A stretch of 40,002 bases of DNA. Source: a virus. The notes under the pieces are model-generated. The model was not told the origin of the DNA, did no database searches, and saw only the letters and a list, made by a program, of their open reading frames with translations. Numbering within the stretch: position 1 is the stretch's first letter; every line of letters starts with the position of its first letter. This document shows positions 25,101 to 34,741 of this stretch, piece after piece. The position numbers were made by a program, and so were the translations under genes. The stretch lies in the IMG/VR virus record IMGVR_UViG_3300042889_000038, positions 1-40,002 of that record, one strand, 5' to 3'.

Positions 25101-26423
25101 AATTGTTCCAGTAGATGCTAATAGTTGACCAACTGGCAAAGAAGTATTTCCAAGATCAGAAAGTGATTTACGAACAGTATACTCAATAACACTATCAGAT
25201 ATGTCAGCAACAAGTCTAGGAGACATTTCAATTAAATCAAATGTTGTGCCATCCTTGTTCATTGTTTCTGCAACAACTCTAATTCCTTTAATATACTCAA
25301 ACTCCCTATATCTTGTTTCACTAGTGTTAGGGTTTACAAAAGAAGAAGGTGAAACAAAATCTTTAACAAAACTAGTTCTTGCATTAAGAGATTCAGATCC
25401 TAATGTCCAACCATACTCTGGTGCAAATGTTTCATAATCAGAAATCTCATCACTCCAAACAAAAAATGCCCCAATACTAAGTTCATTTTCTAAAACAAAA
25501 TACGCATATCCATCTATAGATGATTCTGGAAGTAATGTTTCAGATGAATATGTTTCTGCAAAAACAAAGTTATCCTTATACCTATCTGGAATAATTAACC
25601 CATATTCTAACTCTATATATCCATCTGATTTAATGATTGGGGTTCCATCTAGTCTAGTAGAATTTTCGTTAAACGAGTAAGCATCTACCCAATTGTTATT
25701 TTTAAGGTATTGAATTTTCCATCTTTTTGGTGTTGTCTTATTTATATCTCCATAAAGGGGGTCTGCAAATGTTGAAGAAAAATTTGTAAATGGGGCTAAG
25801 TCAACATCCCCTACATTTGTTTGCATTTTTATAACAATTCTATTTGCAGGAACTTGTTCTTTGTATACTACAAACGGTACTGCATCATCAATGTAATACT
25901 GACCACCTGATACTTTTGCAATACCTCTTTCCAAACCTTCTTCTTTTCTATATGAGTTCCAGTATTTAAATTGATCATATCTAGATGACATATAGTATCT
26001 TGGTCTTTGGGCTAAGGATGCTCCAGAATTTGCCAGATACTGCTTGTTAGATCTAAAAAATAATGGCTTGTTAATTCCAGATCTTGGTCTAAATGGCTTT
26101 AAACAATCTTCTAATGAGTATAGTAGTTTTCTCTTTTGTTCTATCGATGTAAATAATTGTGGGGAGTCTTCGTCATCTACCCCGCCATCTATAGATACTT
26201 CAGAGTCTGTTGCATCTGTGTAGTAGTCGCCAACATCTAATTGGTCAAAATAAATTGGAAGAGTTTTAAACTTAGGGTCTGTATCAGTTGGTCTATATCT
26301 ATAATTACCAACATAAAAAATATTATCTGGCATGTTCATATTCCATTCAGCCAGAACTAATGATTGAAGTTTTATTGTTGCAGAGGTTTCAAAGTGGGTC
26401 TTTAATGCTTCGTCAACAAACAA
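22104..26423 (-). CDS. Large tail-tip/hub protein with inserted concanavalin-like domain
   Basis: The 1439-residue protein follows the distal-tail-like gene, where the tail hub and receptor-binding protein usually lies. The middle (about 440-650: TLSLELRDFYFF, VSLSYAISLLLDYIG, VAEVLNQLAVSTQTSMFFDEY) resembles hub domains of gp27 type, and the C-terminal part (about 1350-1439: LGDIVTIDYKDS, RFVVYNIEYS) the closing hub strands. Between them, about 955-1150 is a beta-sandwich with GYYFEIIALTE, FFLYINNQLIKVVDD and MFENIYAL, like LamG/concanavalin lectins. The start is TTG with AAGAGG five bases upstream, just after the previous stop. Probably binds and opens the cell envelope; no peptidoglycan hydrolase motif seen. 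Confidence 0.75.
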   Translation of the reverse strand: MFVDEALKTHFETSATIKLQSLVLAEWNMNMPDNIFYVGNYRYRPTDTDPKFKTLPIYFDQLDVGDYYTDATDSEVSIDGGVDDEDSPQLFTSIEQKRKLLYSLEDCLKPFRPRSGINKPLFFRSNKQYLANSGASLAQRPRYYMSSRYDQFKYWNSYRKEEGLERGIAKVSGGQYYIDDAVPFVVYKEQVPANRIVIKMQTNVGDVDLAPFTNFSSTFADPLYGDINKTTPKRWKIQYLKNNNWVDAYSFNENSTRLDGTPIIKSDGYIELEYGLIIPDRYKDNFVFAETYSSETLLPESSIDGYAYFVLENELSIGAFFVWSDEISDYETFAPEYGWTLGSESLNARTSFVKDFVSPSSFVNPNTSETRYREFEYIKGIRVVAETMNKDGTTFDLIEMSPRLVADISDSVIEYTVRKSLSDLGNTSLPVGQLLASTGTISIFDTDQAFNANNTDSIIAKYLRKNIKFNFYEQIADVGGVEYYDFVPIKTLYSEGIPQSDVTAATLSLELRDFYFFLESMPAPRMLVTEVSLSYAISLLLDYIGFANYSFKRIDGESDPIIPYFFIAPDQNVAEVLNQLAVSTQTSMFFDEYNNFIVMSKDYLMPSESMRSTDLQLIGNNNQSISGIIENQIGPTIPNIIAISSQDKQIFNDGKINYTTRYIQRSYGSIRQASIIDKEKTWIYKPALLWEVSGTNSTKTINELASKQGNYVLGAMPLNSDLSNFPPTVANGVVINNIIDLGENIYWLTRYQGYFYSNGEIIRYDAAQFNITGTGNVWISSNQEYQKYFASLPFNGKIYPTGLIRIFSTPYYESVSDIPRLQPGNVYEHGRAQFGTQITSHFAGINSYWSNNDYVRGCNMSSEYLFTTEINPTLPGTTLGAAGINNVLAKQTSRNSIIKNSMATNYLTETEINNLKSTQSGTIQSSALIVSGPSFKSTDVPINFVSYVYKNLDNAYKHFGTRLRIIGKVENSETRSQTPIGSMSYYQVGGIKPNQSTSIGGGSGGLAVMLNPETNNGYYFEIIALTENNIESYLNLDKNNQSNISINNVVFYKIKKDQSSDKAIPIKLWGGLSKILVDDGRFAGQYRMSGEESSTVYDLSVEYLTIGNTRRFFLYINNQLIKVVDDTDPLPIYNNMALFTRGSSRCMFENIYALSENYAENPNFTVADNLSTALGNKEVSVNESFRRYAMSGIVQATYLSGISSQQPPKFNMYFEEFGSIMRECAYFNIKYDRAYPALYAQLSPTFNSIKGYTTSGFYANSYGAEFLIFNSTDSAINLDETTGNYLRIQGITFTQDTTHELSVDEYFKKRGNLSDPPFAGSSLTYSPLVEKNKYDEIKLSRLIYGKNEFSINTPYIQTQDDAEALMGWVINKVMSPKKSVGVKIFATPTIQLGDIVTIDYKDSNGLDLVASTNDRFVVYNIEYSRNSNGPDMTIYLNEV

Positions 26424-26424
26424 T

Positions 26425-27054
26425 TTAGACCTCTTCCAGCGTTACCGAAATATTCCAAAGATCATGGTTTGTCCCACCACGTTTTACTACGCTATAGTTA
26501 AAATCAGCAAAATAAACTTGAATAATTTGATTATATTTTCCTAAGTTATTAAATGATGAATTATCTGTTCCAAAGTTTTTATATTTATCATAAGCCAAAA
26601 ACATCCAGAATGGACCTTGATGGTTTTCATACCAATCTAATACTTCTACTCCGCCTGCTCCACCATCTGAAGTAAACTCTCCAGTTGTATTTTTACTTGG
26701 TGAAGAGCCAGTTGAACTAAAGTCTGCTAACTCAGAATATCCACGGGATGGTAAATTACTCCAAGATACATTCATTGTAAGTTTATCTGCAATATGATAA
26801 GACCTCATCCTACCATTGATAGTTCTTTCTCGTTTTTCAATTCGTTCTGAGTTAAATGACATTTCTGCTCTATTATGATCTGACAATATTAAAAATTGGT
26901 CAACACCACCAGAGGTAAGGGCTGGATCTGCTCCTATTTCTTGTCCAGTTGGCACGTAAAGACCGTTTACAAGAGTTCCAGCATTCTCTGACCAAAGGAT
27001 GCCCTGTGGTCTCTGATATCTCTTTCTACCCGAAATATATGCTGCGGTTGCCAT
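26425..27054 (-). CDS. Distal-tail-like protein
   Basis: The 209-residue protein sits between tape measure and tail hub, the place of the distal tail (Dit) protein. It is beta-rich and ends DLWNISVTLEEV, a typical closing strand for Dit- and tail-tube-like folds. Central LTMNVSWSNLPSRGYSELADF and PFWMFLAYDKY are notable aromatic blocks. It begins as TAATG off the tape-measure gene. The name comes from gene order and fold-like pattern, not a specific motif. Confidence 0.62.
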   Translation of the reverse strand: MATAAYISGRKRYQRPQGILWSENAGTLVNGLYVPTGQEIGADPALTSGGVDQFLILSDHNRAEMSFNSERIEKRERTINGRMRSYHIADKLTMNVSWSNLPSRGYSELADFSSTGSSPSKNTTGEFTSDGGAGGVEVLDWYENHQGPFWMFLAYDKYKNFGTDNSSFNNLGKYNQIIQVYFADFNYSVVKRGGTNHDLWNISVTLEEV

Positions 27055-30000
27055 TATGCCCCTCTTTGAGTTCTAATTCTTTGATTGTCAATTTGTTTAA
27101 TCTGTGTCATAACCGTTCTTGCAATATCATTTGGATTTGCATCAGATTTAACATTAACGTTTAGATTATAATTATACACTGAAGATCCTCCGTATGAGCC
27201 ATCATTTATTTTATTAAGACTATTTACCCCAAAAGAATCAACGGCATTTTTACGAACAACAAATTCTCCAGGGGTAAGCATTGCTGGAATTGTATCGGTA
27301 CCTTTAGAGTATCCACCTGAAGCATAGTATTTAGGAACCATACCACCTCTTGCTAACGGTATTATGTTTGTCTTAAAAGCCTGACTATATGCTTTTGCAT
27401 AATCCCTAAGTTCATTGCCACCTATAGTGCCAGACTCAACTGCGGGAAATACTTGTTTTTCAAAATACTCTTTATTTGCACTAGCCAAAGATGATTTTTG
27501 TAAAATTTCTTGACTAGTTCCAGTTGCAACAGTTGGTGTTTTTATTGCAGACTTTGAATTTAGTGAATCCCAAATGGCTTTCATTCTTAAGAGTGTGGCT
27601 TCGGCAACTAATAAAATACCATTAAAACCTTTTGCTTCATACTGTGCTGCCTCTATAGCAATTACTTGTTGTTCATATGCAAACCTTGCAGCATCAATAC
27701 CCTTAAGTGTTGCCTTTAAAGAATCTTCCTGTGCACGCAATGTAACATTTTGAAGTTTATAATTATCATCTTGTAGTTTTAAAATTTTAGCAACAAGAGG
27801 TATTCTTTCTTGTTCAAGAGAATATATTTTTTCTTCAATTTGTACTCTTGTTAGACCGCTAGCACTTGTTATTTTAGCAATTTCTTTTTCTCTTGCAATT
27901 TGTAAAAGTTTAGAACCTTTTTCTTGTGCTCGTTGAGCGGCGGCTTGTCGCTCTTCTTGTATAGCCTTTGCTGCTGCAGAAATATCTCCTTTTGTTAATG
28001 CGTCAGCAATTGAAATTCTTGATGATTCTTTAGCAGCAATATCATCGTTAATGTCTGATATTTCCTGAAGAGCCTTTTCTTGTGCATCATATTTTTCATT
28101 AATCTTTGTAATGGATCTATCAATTAAATTTAAATCTTGATTAAATTGCTCAATTACTCTATTAATGTTTTCTTCAATGTATCTTTCTTGTGTTTGAATT
28201 AATCTTTCATTTGCATCAATAAGATCATTTATTCTATCAATTTCTAACTTAACAGAAGCCCTTGCCTGTCTTTCAAGAAAATCATAATATTTTAAACTTT
28301 CTTCCATTGCATTTTTAAATGCTTGTGCTGGATCAGTAGCAAGTAATAGATTTGTTTGTGCTTGTTTTAACTCATTATTTTTTTTAATTAAAGTATCAAG
28401 TTCTTTAACGGTTTTTGCTTGAGAAAGTGATCTCATAAATTCTGCATCTGCTATTAATTTTATACTATCTGCAACACCAACGCCAGCAGCAGTTAATCTT
28501 TTAAAGCCATTAACTTGTGCATTTATATTTGTAATTTGTGAATCTGCACTTTCTTGAAAAGCACCCAAGGCTGCCTCTTTATATAAGTCCATTGCGATTT
28601 TGCCCTCTTGGGTAAGTTGTACAATTCCTTTTTTAAGAAGTTCGGTATTAAGATATACTTTTTGAGTGTCATTGTCTAGACTAGAAACAAAATCAATAAA
28701 GCCTGTGTCAGCACCTGCTGCGTTAAGTTGTTGTATAACTCCTGAAAACTTTGTTATATCTCCGTTTGACTTCTTAAATACTCTTTTAAGTTCTTCTAAT
28801 CCACCCTGAGCATTAATGCTTGCATCTCTTGTTAGTTTTAATTTTCTTAAAAGATCATCGAGTGTAGTGTCTCTTGGTCCAGCATCTTTAGGGGTTTTGG
28901 GTCCTTTTGGAATTTCATTTAGTGCTTTTGCAGCACGTTGTGAAACCTTTGCGCCTGCTACTGCTGCCAGATTTGGAGTCCTTTCTTTTTCTTTTCCTGT
29001 ACCAGTCGTAGTGTAATACTTTGCTTCTAAAACTTTTCTTCTTTCTTCTACTCTGTCAGGGGATCCACCACCTTTAGAAAGTTCGTTGTCAATAAAATCT
29101 TCAACTTCTTCGGGTGTAATACTCTTGTAAATAGCAATGTATTCTTGTATTACCGTTTTCTTTATTTCATCAGTTGAATTTTCATATTTACTCCAAATAT
29201 CAACTAAGCCAGACATGTTTAAACCTTCATCACCTGTAATTGTTTTTATTTCATTTACAGTTTTTAAAGTTATTGGACCTTTAATATTTTCTATTGCTCG
29301 ATAATTTTTAGCAAGTTTGTCTAAAATGTCAACACCATTTTTATTTACTAAAACTTCAAGATTTATAGCATCTCCATCAATATCTTTTAATCTATCTAAA
29401 ACCTTTACCCTGTCTTCAAAATTTTCTTCATCTGTTAAGATTGCCATTGTTATTTCTGGTTTTATGTTTTTACCTGACACAATATCCATAAACTTTTGAA
29501 ATACACCTGGATCTTGTGATGTTACGGCTGTTTCTATAATTGTTTTAAGTTTTGTTATTTCTTCGGTAGTTTTTCCTGGAAACATATCTAGCAATTTTAT
29601 TGCTGTTGCAATATTTAATTGTCCGCCTAAAACAGCAGTTTTAATTTGAACTTCAAGGTCCATGCCCTTTTGTGTGTTTGCTATACCTGCAGTTTTATTT
29701 TTAAAATCTGATAAAAATGGATTATCTTTATTTGCTGCTTCAATGCCAAAACCTAAAGCATCCATAAATTTACTTTTATTGCCTACTGTTGAGTTATACA
29801 AAATTTGGGCATCTTTAATTATTTGTTGAGACTTTTCTGCAAGAATTTGATCTTCTGATTTTTGTTTTGCTTTTGCAGCAACAATTTGATTTTCTAATTG
29901 TAGTTGTTTTGCTTTGTCTGTAGTTGCTGCTTTTTGTTTTTCTAAACTGTCAATAATTGTTTGATTGGTTTGATATTGAGCATTTCTTTGTGCTAAAACA

Positions 30001-33000
30001 ATTTCTAAATTTTTTGCATTTATAACTGCTACTTGAGAAACAAATTCATCTGATGTAGCACCTTTCATTTTATCTTTTATATCATTAATCATGTCTTCTT
30101 GTGAAGAAATAATATTTAATCTTACAGAAAGTGGATCCTTTAATAAATTTTGTCCGTCTGGACCAATAAGTTCTCTTAATCTGCCATTTATTTGTGCAGT
30201 TATAGACATATCTCCAAGATTAATACCAATTGCCCTTGCTACGCTATTTGCTTGCTCTGCTGACATAACTCCATCAGATATATAGGCACCTAATTGCGTT
30301 GCTAATAACTGAGCAGCCTTTGGTCCATCTTTTGCTACAGTGTCATTAAATCCTTTAAAGATTTCTTTGCCAATATCAGATGCCAAGAAGTTAGTTCCAA
30401 ATTGATTGTCTTCACGATCATAGCCTGTTCTAAATTCATTTGTTCTTGCACCAGTTTCTCTTTGTTTTTCTGCAATTTGTGATGCTCCAACTTTTCCAGT
30501 AAGTTCTCCAACTTTTTGCATTTTTTTAGTGCCTGCTGTTACGGAATCTACATATGCTACCTGTTTCTTTGTTGCATCATCCATTCGTTTATTTAATAAG
30601 AAAAATCCTCCAGCAAGAGTGGCTGCGGCGGCAACTGCTATTCCAATAGGATTTGTAAGCATTGGGGCAATTGTTGCAAGAGCAGAAACACCCATCATTG
30701 CAGTGCCAACTCCAGTATTGCCAGTCATAAATCCTGCCATTGCTCCAATACCCGCAATTCCAGCAACAGGGCCAGCAACCGATCCAATTCTTTGTGCTCT
30801 TTGTGCTCTTACTTCACGCTTTTGTTCTTTTAATTGTTGTTTAGTTAATGGTGCGGCTTCAGTAGCAATTTTGTTTTTATCTTCAATTATTTTTAATTCT
30901 TGTTTTAATGCGACAAGCCTTCTTTGTTCTACTTTTTCAATTTGTCTTCTTAATGAGTTTTGCTGAGCCTTAAAATCTTCTTGTACTTTTGATATAGCCA
31001 TACCTGGTTTTGTTGAAATAGGATTTCCACTAGCATCAAAACCACCTGCTGCGCCAAATGCAACACTTCCAGAACCCTTAAATCCAAATTTAGCAGGTAT
31101 AACTCTTGATACATTTTTTGCAGGTATAACTCTTTTATCTGATGCTGCACCGCCAGATACTTGCATTCCTGGTGGCTTTGATGTTCCAGTTTGTCCAGTT
31201 ACTGTTTTTTCTTTACCATCGTTAAATTGAACTTTTTCTCTTTTAGTTAAAATAATATTTTGAAAATCTTGTAAAGTTTTTAATCCTTTAGTTCCATAGG
31301 TATTATTTTTAAATCTATGATCTAGTCCAGCATCTAGTGCATGTGCTTGATATAAAGCATTTTGTGGATTTGATATTCCCATTTTCTTTAAAGATTTTGG
31401 ATCTTGTGAAATTACGTAACGAGCAATTCCTTGTAAAGTTTTTGCTTGTGTTTGTGTTACTGGATGAGTTTCAGAACCTTTAATTCCTTCTTTACGATAA
31501 AAATCTAATAATACGTTTTTATCAATTCCTTTTGATTTAAGTTCCTCTGCAGACATTTGTATTAAATTTTTGCCAAGATTTCCTTGTAAATTAGTTGAAA
31601 GAAAATTGTTTACATATCCTCTGTCTAAAACAACATTTTTAAGATCCCAAATTTTTTTCCCATCTGGACCAATTGATGGTGTAATGTGTGAAGCCTCTAC
31701 CTGAATTAATTTATTAAATTGTCTTTCATTAAAAAGACCTTTTTCTTGAAGACGTTTTTTTATTGCGTCTACTTCTCCTTGACCTTCAAAATCAAAAATG
31801 TTTTGTGCTCTTATTTTTTCAATAACTTTTTTAATTTCGTTCGATTTAGACGTATCTCCTGGTCTAGTGTTTCGAGCAACACTTCCAGTTTTAGTTAAAC
31901 CAAGTTTGTCTTTAATTTGACTTGCTGTAAATACATTACCACCCACTCTATTTTTATTTTGTTCATATCTTTCGTCTATTGCTTTTGATATTTCTGCTGC
32001 TGGTATATTCAATCTGGTGTATTTACCTTCAGGATCAACATAATTATAAGTTCCATTAGGGTTTTTAACAAACTCATTTAAAAGTTGTTGAATACCATTT
32101 GCAGATCTTTGACTAGCATTATAACTTTTATTTTCTGGATTAAGATCTGCAGGAACTTTTAGTCCAATTGTTCCAGTTTCATACCCCTTAATGTCTCCTG
32201 AGACTAATGCTGCAATTAAAGGTTTAAATCTTTCATCTTGTGCAACTTTTGCTGGAATAATTGCTTCTCCAGGAGCACCAAGAATTGGAATAATATCTCC
32301 TGCGCCTCTTGGTCCAGGCAGTCCAGTTGTTCCAGATGCAAATCCTTTTGGTTTTCCACCTTTCATACCAGGCTTAAACCCAGGCATCATCATTCCTGGA
32401 TTTGCTCTAGCAAAGTTTAATGCTGCAAAAGTTGCATCAATGTATGCTTGACGTAATAATCTAACTGCCGTTGTTTCTGCTGCAAATGATTGAGTTAGTC
32501 TTGTATGTGCCTGATTTAAAGATGCAGCAACTGTGGCTGCTTCTAATTGTTCGGTATTTAAGTATTGGGTTTGTTGTGCAAGAAGGGTAGTGTTACTTCC
32601 AGCCCGTAAAAATCCTGAACGCATTGTTATAAATAGTTTTATTATATTTGCAACACCGTTGGCAAGTAAACCAAAAGTCATTAATAGTACTGGTCCAATT
32701 ACACCAACAAGTGTTGTTGCTACAACAATAAATTTCTTAGTACCGTCTCCAAGATTATTAAATTTTTCTAAAAATCCTCCAATGGCTTTTGCAACTGGAG
32801 TAATTGCCTTTAAAAATTCTTTACCTATTGGGGCTATTGCAAGTTTTAACTGCTCTATAGATTCTTTAAAGTCTGTACTAATTGCATCTTCTAATACGCC
32901 AAGTTCTCGCTCAGACATTATTGCAAGTTCTTCAATTGAAGCACCAGCAAGATTTAATACTCTGGCAGCCTGAGTTCCATCTTTAGTAACGTTTTGAAAT

Positions 33001-34358
33001 AATGTTGATAGACGTGAAAATTGAAATTTACCGAACAATTGTTCAATAGCACGAGCACGATTTAGTGGGTCTAAAGTATCTAAGGCTAAAGCAAAATCTA
33101 TAACTGTTTCTCTAATGTTTCCTTGATTACCTTCTACAATTGCATTAATGTTAACGCCCATGCTGGCAAGCATTTTGCTTGCTTTTTCACTTGGGTTAAT
33201 TAAAGATGCAAGACCTGATTTAAGAGCGTTAGCACCTTCTGATGCATTAATACCACCCTCTTTCATTGCTGTTAAGAAGAAAGCAAGATCTTCAACTTCT
33301 CCACCAAGTTGTTTAACAACTGGTCCAGCCTTTGGAATTGCAATAGTTAAATCTTCAATAGATACAACAGTCTGGTTTTCAACTGCGTTTAAAAAGTTAA
33401 TTTTTTTAGCAAGATCTTCTGCTGCTACACCAAAAGCATTTGTAACGGATATAGTTGTTTCAAGTGCTTGGGCTTGTTCTACACCACCGAGAACTGCAAG
33501 GCGAGTAGCCTGAGCAACTTGTGCTGTAAGGTCTGCACCAGTTTTGCCCATTGCTGCTGCTCCTGCTGCCATTTCCATAGTATCAGCAACTGCAACTCCA
33601 TATTTTGTAAACTCTTTAGCGAGTTGCTGTACATCAGCCAGCGCCTTGTTTGTTTCTTCAGTTGTTGTAAACATATCTCCATAAACACGCTTAAATCTAA
33701 TTGCTTGTTTTTCAAGATCCATGAAGGTCTTGGCAGCGGTGGTGCCAAAATAAGCAAGAGGAATTGTAAAACCAACCATAAGTTGGCGTCCTGCCCACTG
33801 GGTATTTTTACCAAAGTTTAAAAGGTTGGTAGATCCTTGTTTTAATAGTTGATTTAATAATGCTTGTTTTTGTGCTGCTACCGCTGTTTTATTAGCATAA
33901 TTAGTCATATCCAAAGTTCTTGGAGTAATAGACATTGCTTTTATAGCACCGCTAGCATCACGACCCATTTTAATATATTGGGTCTGCATTTTCTTAACAC
34001 GTTCTTCGGCTACCTTGCCAATTGTGTTAAACTCTTGTTTAAATAATCTTCCAAATGTTTTTGTAGATCCGCCTGCAAAACGGAAATACTCACGCATTGA
34101 GAGTTTATTAGTCTCTAATGCATGAGTAAAAGATTCCGTAGAACTTCTTACCAACCCCATCTGGGCATTAAATTTCCCAGTTGCATTTATAGCATTTAAA
34201 AGGTTGGTCTGTAAACTTTTTTGAGCGGCTGCTGCGGTAGCGCTATTTTTTGCTACAGATGAATGAAAAGTTGCTAATTGACGTTGGAGATTTTTAAGTT
34301 CTGCCAGTGCCGCTGACGTATCAATATGTACGCCAATATTAGCATTTACATCAGCCAT
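27054..34358 (-). CDS. Tape measure protein
   Basis: At 2434 residues it is the largest gene here and sets tail length. The N-terminal part (1 to about 600) is the conserved tape-measure domain (FAGGSTKTFGRLFK, GAAAMGKTGADLTAQV, FGVAAEDLAKKINFLNAV, INASEGANALKSGL). Hydrophobic stretches at about 540-580 and 1193-1255 are likely membrane-insertion segments. A D-x-I-P-x4-P-G-E motif appears twice, at about 680-695 (GDIIPILGAPGE) and 2350-2365 (TDTIPAMLTPGE). Between them lie an unrecognised helical block (about 850-1030), long coiled coils (about 2030-2230) and charged linkers. AGAGG precedes the ATG. Length implies a tail over 300 nm if mostly extended helix. Confidence 0.93.
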   Translation of the reverse strand: MADVNANIGVHIDTSAALAELKNLQRQLATFHSSVAKNSATAAAAQKSLQTNLLNAINATGKFNAQMGLVRSSTESFTHALETNKLSMREYFRFAGGSTKTFGRLFKQEFNTIGKVAEERVKKMQTQYIKMGRDASGAIKAMSITPRTLDMTNYANKTAVAAQKQALLNQLLKQGSTNLLNFGKNTQWAGRQLMVGFTIPLAYFGTTAAKTFMDLEKQAIRFKRVYGDMFTTTEETNKALADVQQLAKEFTKYGVAVADTMEMAAGAAAMGKTGADLTAQVAQATRLAVLGGVEQAQALETTISVTNAFGVAAEDLAKKINFLNAVENQTVVSIEDLTIAIPKAGPVVKQLGGEVEDLAFFLTAMKEGGINASEGANALKSGLASLINPSEKASKMLASMGVNINAIVEGNQGNIRETVIDFALALDTLDPLNRARAIEQLFGKFQFSRLSTLFQNVTKDGTQAARVLNLAGASIEELAIMSERELGVLEDAISTDFKESIEQLKLAIAPIGKEFLKAITPVAKAIGGFLEKFNNLGDGTKKFIVVATTLVGVIGPVLLMTFGLLANGVANIIKLFITMRSGFLRAGSNTTLLAQQTQYLNTEQLEAATVAASLNQAHTRLTQSFAAETTAVRLLRQAYIDATFAALNFARANPGMMMPGFKPGMKGGKPKGFASGTTGLPGPRGAGDIIPILGAPGEAIIPAKVAQDERFKPLIAALVSGDIKGYETGTIGLKVPADLNPENKSYNASQRSANGIQQLLNEFVKNPNGTYNYVDPEGKYTRLNIPAAEISKAIDERYEQNKNRVGGNVFTASQIKDKLGLTKTGSVARNTRPGDTSKSNEIKKVIEKIRAQNIFDFEGQGEVDAIKKRLQEKGLFNERQFNKLIQVEASHITPSIGPDGKKIWDLKNVVLDRGYVNNFLSTNLQGNLGKNLIQMSAEELKSKGIDKNVLLDFYRKEGIKGSETHPVTQTQAKTLQGIARYVISQDPKSLKKMGISNPQNALYQAHALDAGLDHRFKNNTYGTKGLKTLQDFQNIILTKREKVQFNDGKEKTVTGQTGTSKPPGMQVSGGAASDKRVIPAKNVSRVIPAKFGFKGSGSVAFGAAGGFDASGNPISTKPGMAISKVQEDFKAQQNSLRRQIEKVEQRRLVALKQELKIIEDKNKIATEAAPLTKQQLKEQKREVRAQRAQRIGSVAGPVAGIAGIGAMAGFMTGNTGVGTAMMGVSALATIAPMLTNPIGIAVAAAATLAGGFFLLNKRMDDATKKQVAYVDSVTAGTKKMQKVGELTGKVGASQIAEKQRETGARTNEFRTGYDREDNQFGTNFLASDIGKEIFKGFNDTVAKDGPKAAQLLATQLGAYISDGVMSAEQANSVARAIGINLGDMSITAQINGRLRELIGPDGQNLLKDPLSVRLNIISSQEDMINDIKDKMKGATSDEFVSQVAVINAKNLEIVLAQRNAQYQTNQTIIDSLEKQKAATTDKAKQLQLENQIVAAKAKQKSEDQILAEKSQQIIKDAQILYNSTVGNKSKFMDALGFGIEAANKDNPFLSDFKNKTAGIANTQKGMDLEVQIKTAVLGGQLNIATAIKLLDMFPGKTTEEITKLKTIIETAVTSQDPGVFQKFMDIVSGKNIKPEITMAILTDEENFEDRVKVLDRLKDIDGDAINLEVLVNKNGVDILDKLAKNYRAIENIKGPITLKTVNEIKTITGDEGLNMSGLVDIWSKYENSTDEIKKTVIQEYIAIYKSITPEEVEDFIDNELSKGGGSPDRVEERRKVLEAKYYTTTGTGKEKERTPNLAAVAGAKVSQRAAKALNEIPKGPKTPKDAGPRDTTLDDLLRKLKLTRDASINAQGGLEELKRVFKKSNGDITKFSGVIQQLNAAGADTGFIDFVSSLDNDTQKVYLNTELLKKGIVQLTQEGKIAMDLYKEAALGAFQESADSQITNINAQVNGFKRLTAAGVGVADSIKLIADAEFMRSLSQAKTVKELDTLIKKNNELKQAQTNLLLATDPAQAFKNAMEESLKYYDFLERQARASVKLEIDRINDLIDANERLIQTQERYIEENINRVIEQFNQDLNLIDRSITKINEKYDAQEKALQEISDINDDIAAKESSRISIADALTKGDISAAAKAIQEERQAAAQRAQEKGSKLLQIAREKEIAKITSASGLTRVQIEEKIYSLEQERIPLVAKILKLQDDNYKLQNVTLRAQEDSLKATLKGIDAARFAYEQQVIAIEAAQYEAKGFNGILLVAEATLLRMKAIWDSLNSKSAIKTPTVATGTSQEILQKSSLASANKEYFEKQVFPAVESGTIGGNELRDYAKAYSQAFKTNIIPLARGGMVPKYYASGGYSKGTDTIPAMLTPGEFVVRKNAVDSFGVNSLNKINDGSYGGSSVYNYNLNVNVKSDANPNDIARTVMTQIKQIDNQRIRTQRGA

Positions 34359-34380
34359 TCATTTACACCTCTTTTATTAT

Positions 34381-34713
34381 TTAGTTGTTTGCAAGCACTG
34401 TGTTTAAAAGAGCGTTTGCATCTGCTAATTTAACTCCAGAAGCGGCTTCAATAACTTTGTAAACTGTTGGAAGGTCTAGGACCTCTTCTAGTTTAGCAAT
34501 ATCTTTAGACAGGTCTGGATTGTATTGTTCCATGGCAATTTGTACGCATTCAATAAGAAGAGTCATTGACTTCTCATTATCCTCTGCTACCCCTGCCACC
34601 TGCTCAAACTTCTTCATAAATGGACGAAGCAAAGAAATTTTAAGTGGACGTACCTTAATCTTTGTGCCATCCATGAGAACAAGTTCTTCACCCTCATGTA
34701 CTGTTGTTGCCAT
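34381..34713 (-). CDS. Tail assembly chaperone, short (G-like) form
   Basis: The 110-residue protein lies just upstream of the tape measure, the position of the G chaperone. It is helical (LKISLLRPFMKKFEQ; LLIECVQIAMEQY; LPTVYKVIEAASGVKL) and aligns over nearly its whole length, with one gap, to the first 95 residues of the preceding 231-residue protein at roughly 40% identity by eye. It ends NTVLANN with no slippery sequence and only 22 bases before the tape measure, so no frameshifted extension is possible here. It has its own promoter and a strong AGGAGGA site, suggesting abundant synthesis. Confidence 0.8.
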   Translation of the reverse strand: MATTVHEGEELVLMDGTKIKVRPLKISLLRPFMKKFEQVAGVAEDNEKSMTLLIECVQIAMEQYNPDLSKDIAKLEEVLDLPTVYKVIEAASGVKLADANALLNTVLANN

Positions 34714-34741
34714 TGTGTATCCTCCTATATAGGCTATGTCA

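Noticed and set aside
19565-26423. Diversity-generating retroelement acting on the tail-tip genes
   Set aside because: No reverse transcriptase frame and no template/variable repeat pair were seen near these genes.
34359-34480. Programmed frameshift at the end of the short chaperone
   Set aside because: The last codons (ending GCAAACAACTAA) have no X-XXY-YYZ heptamer, and the tape measure starts 22 bases later, leaving no space for an extension. The T-like domain is already in the upstream paralogue.
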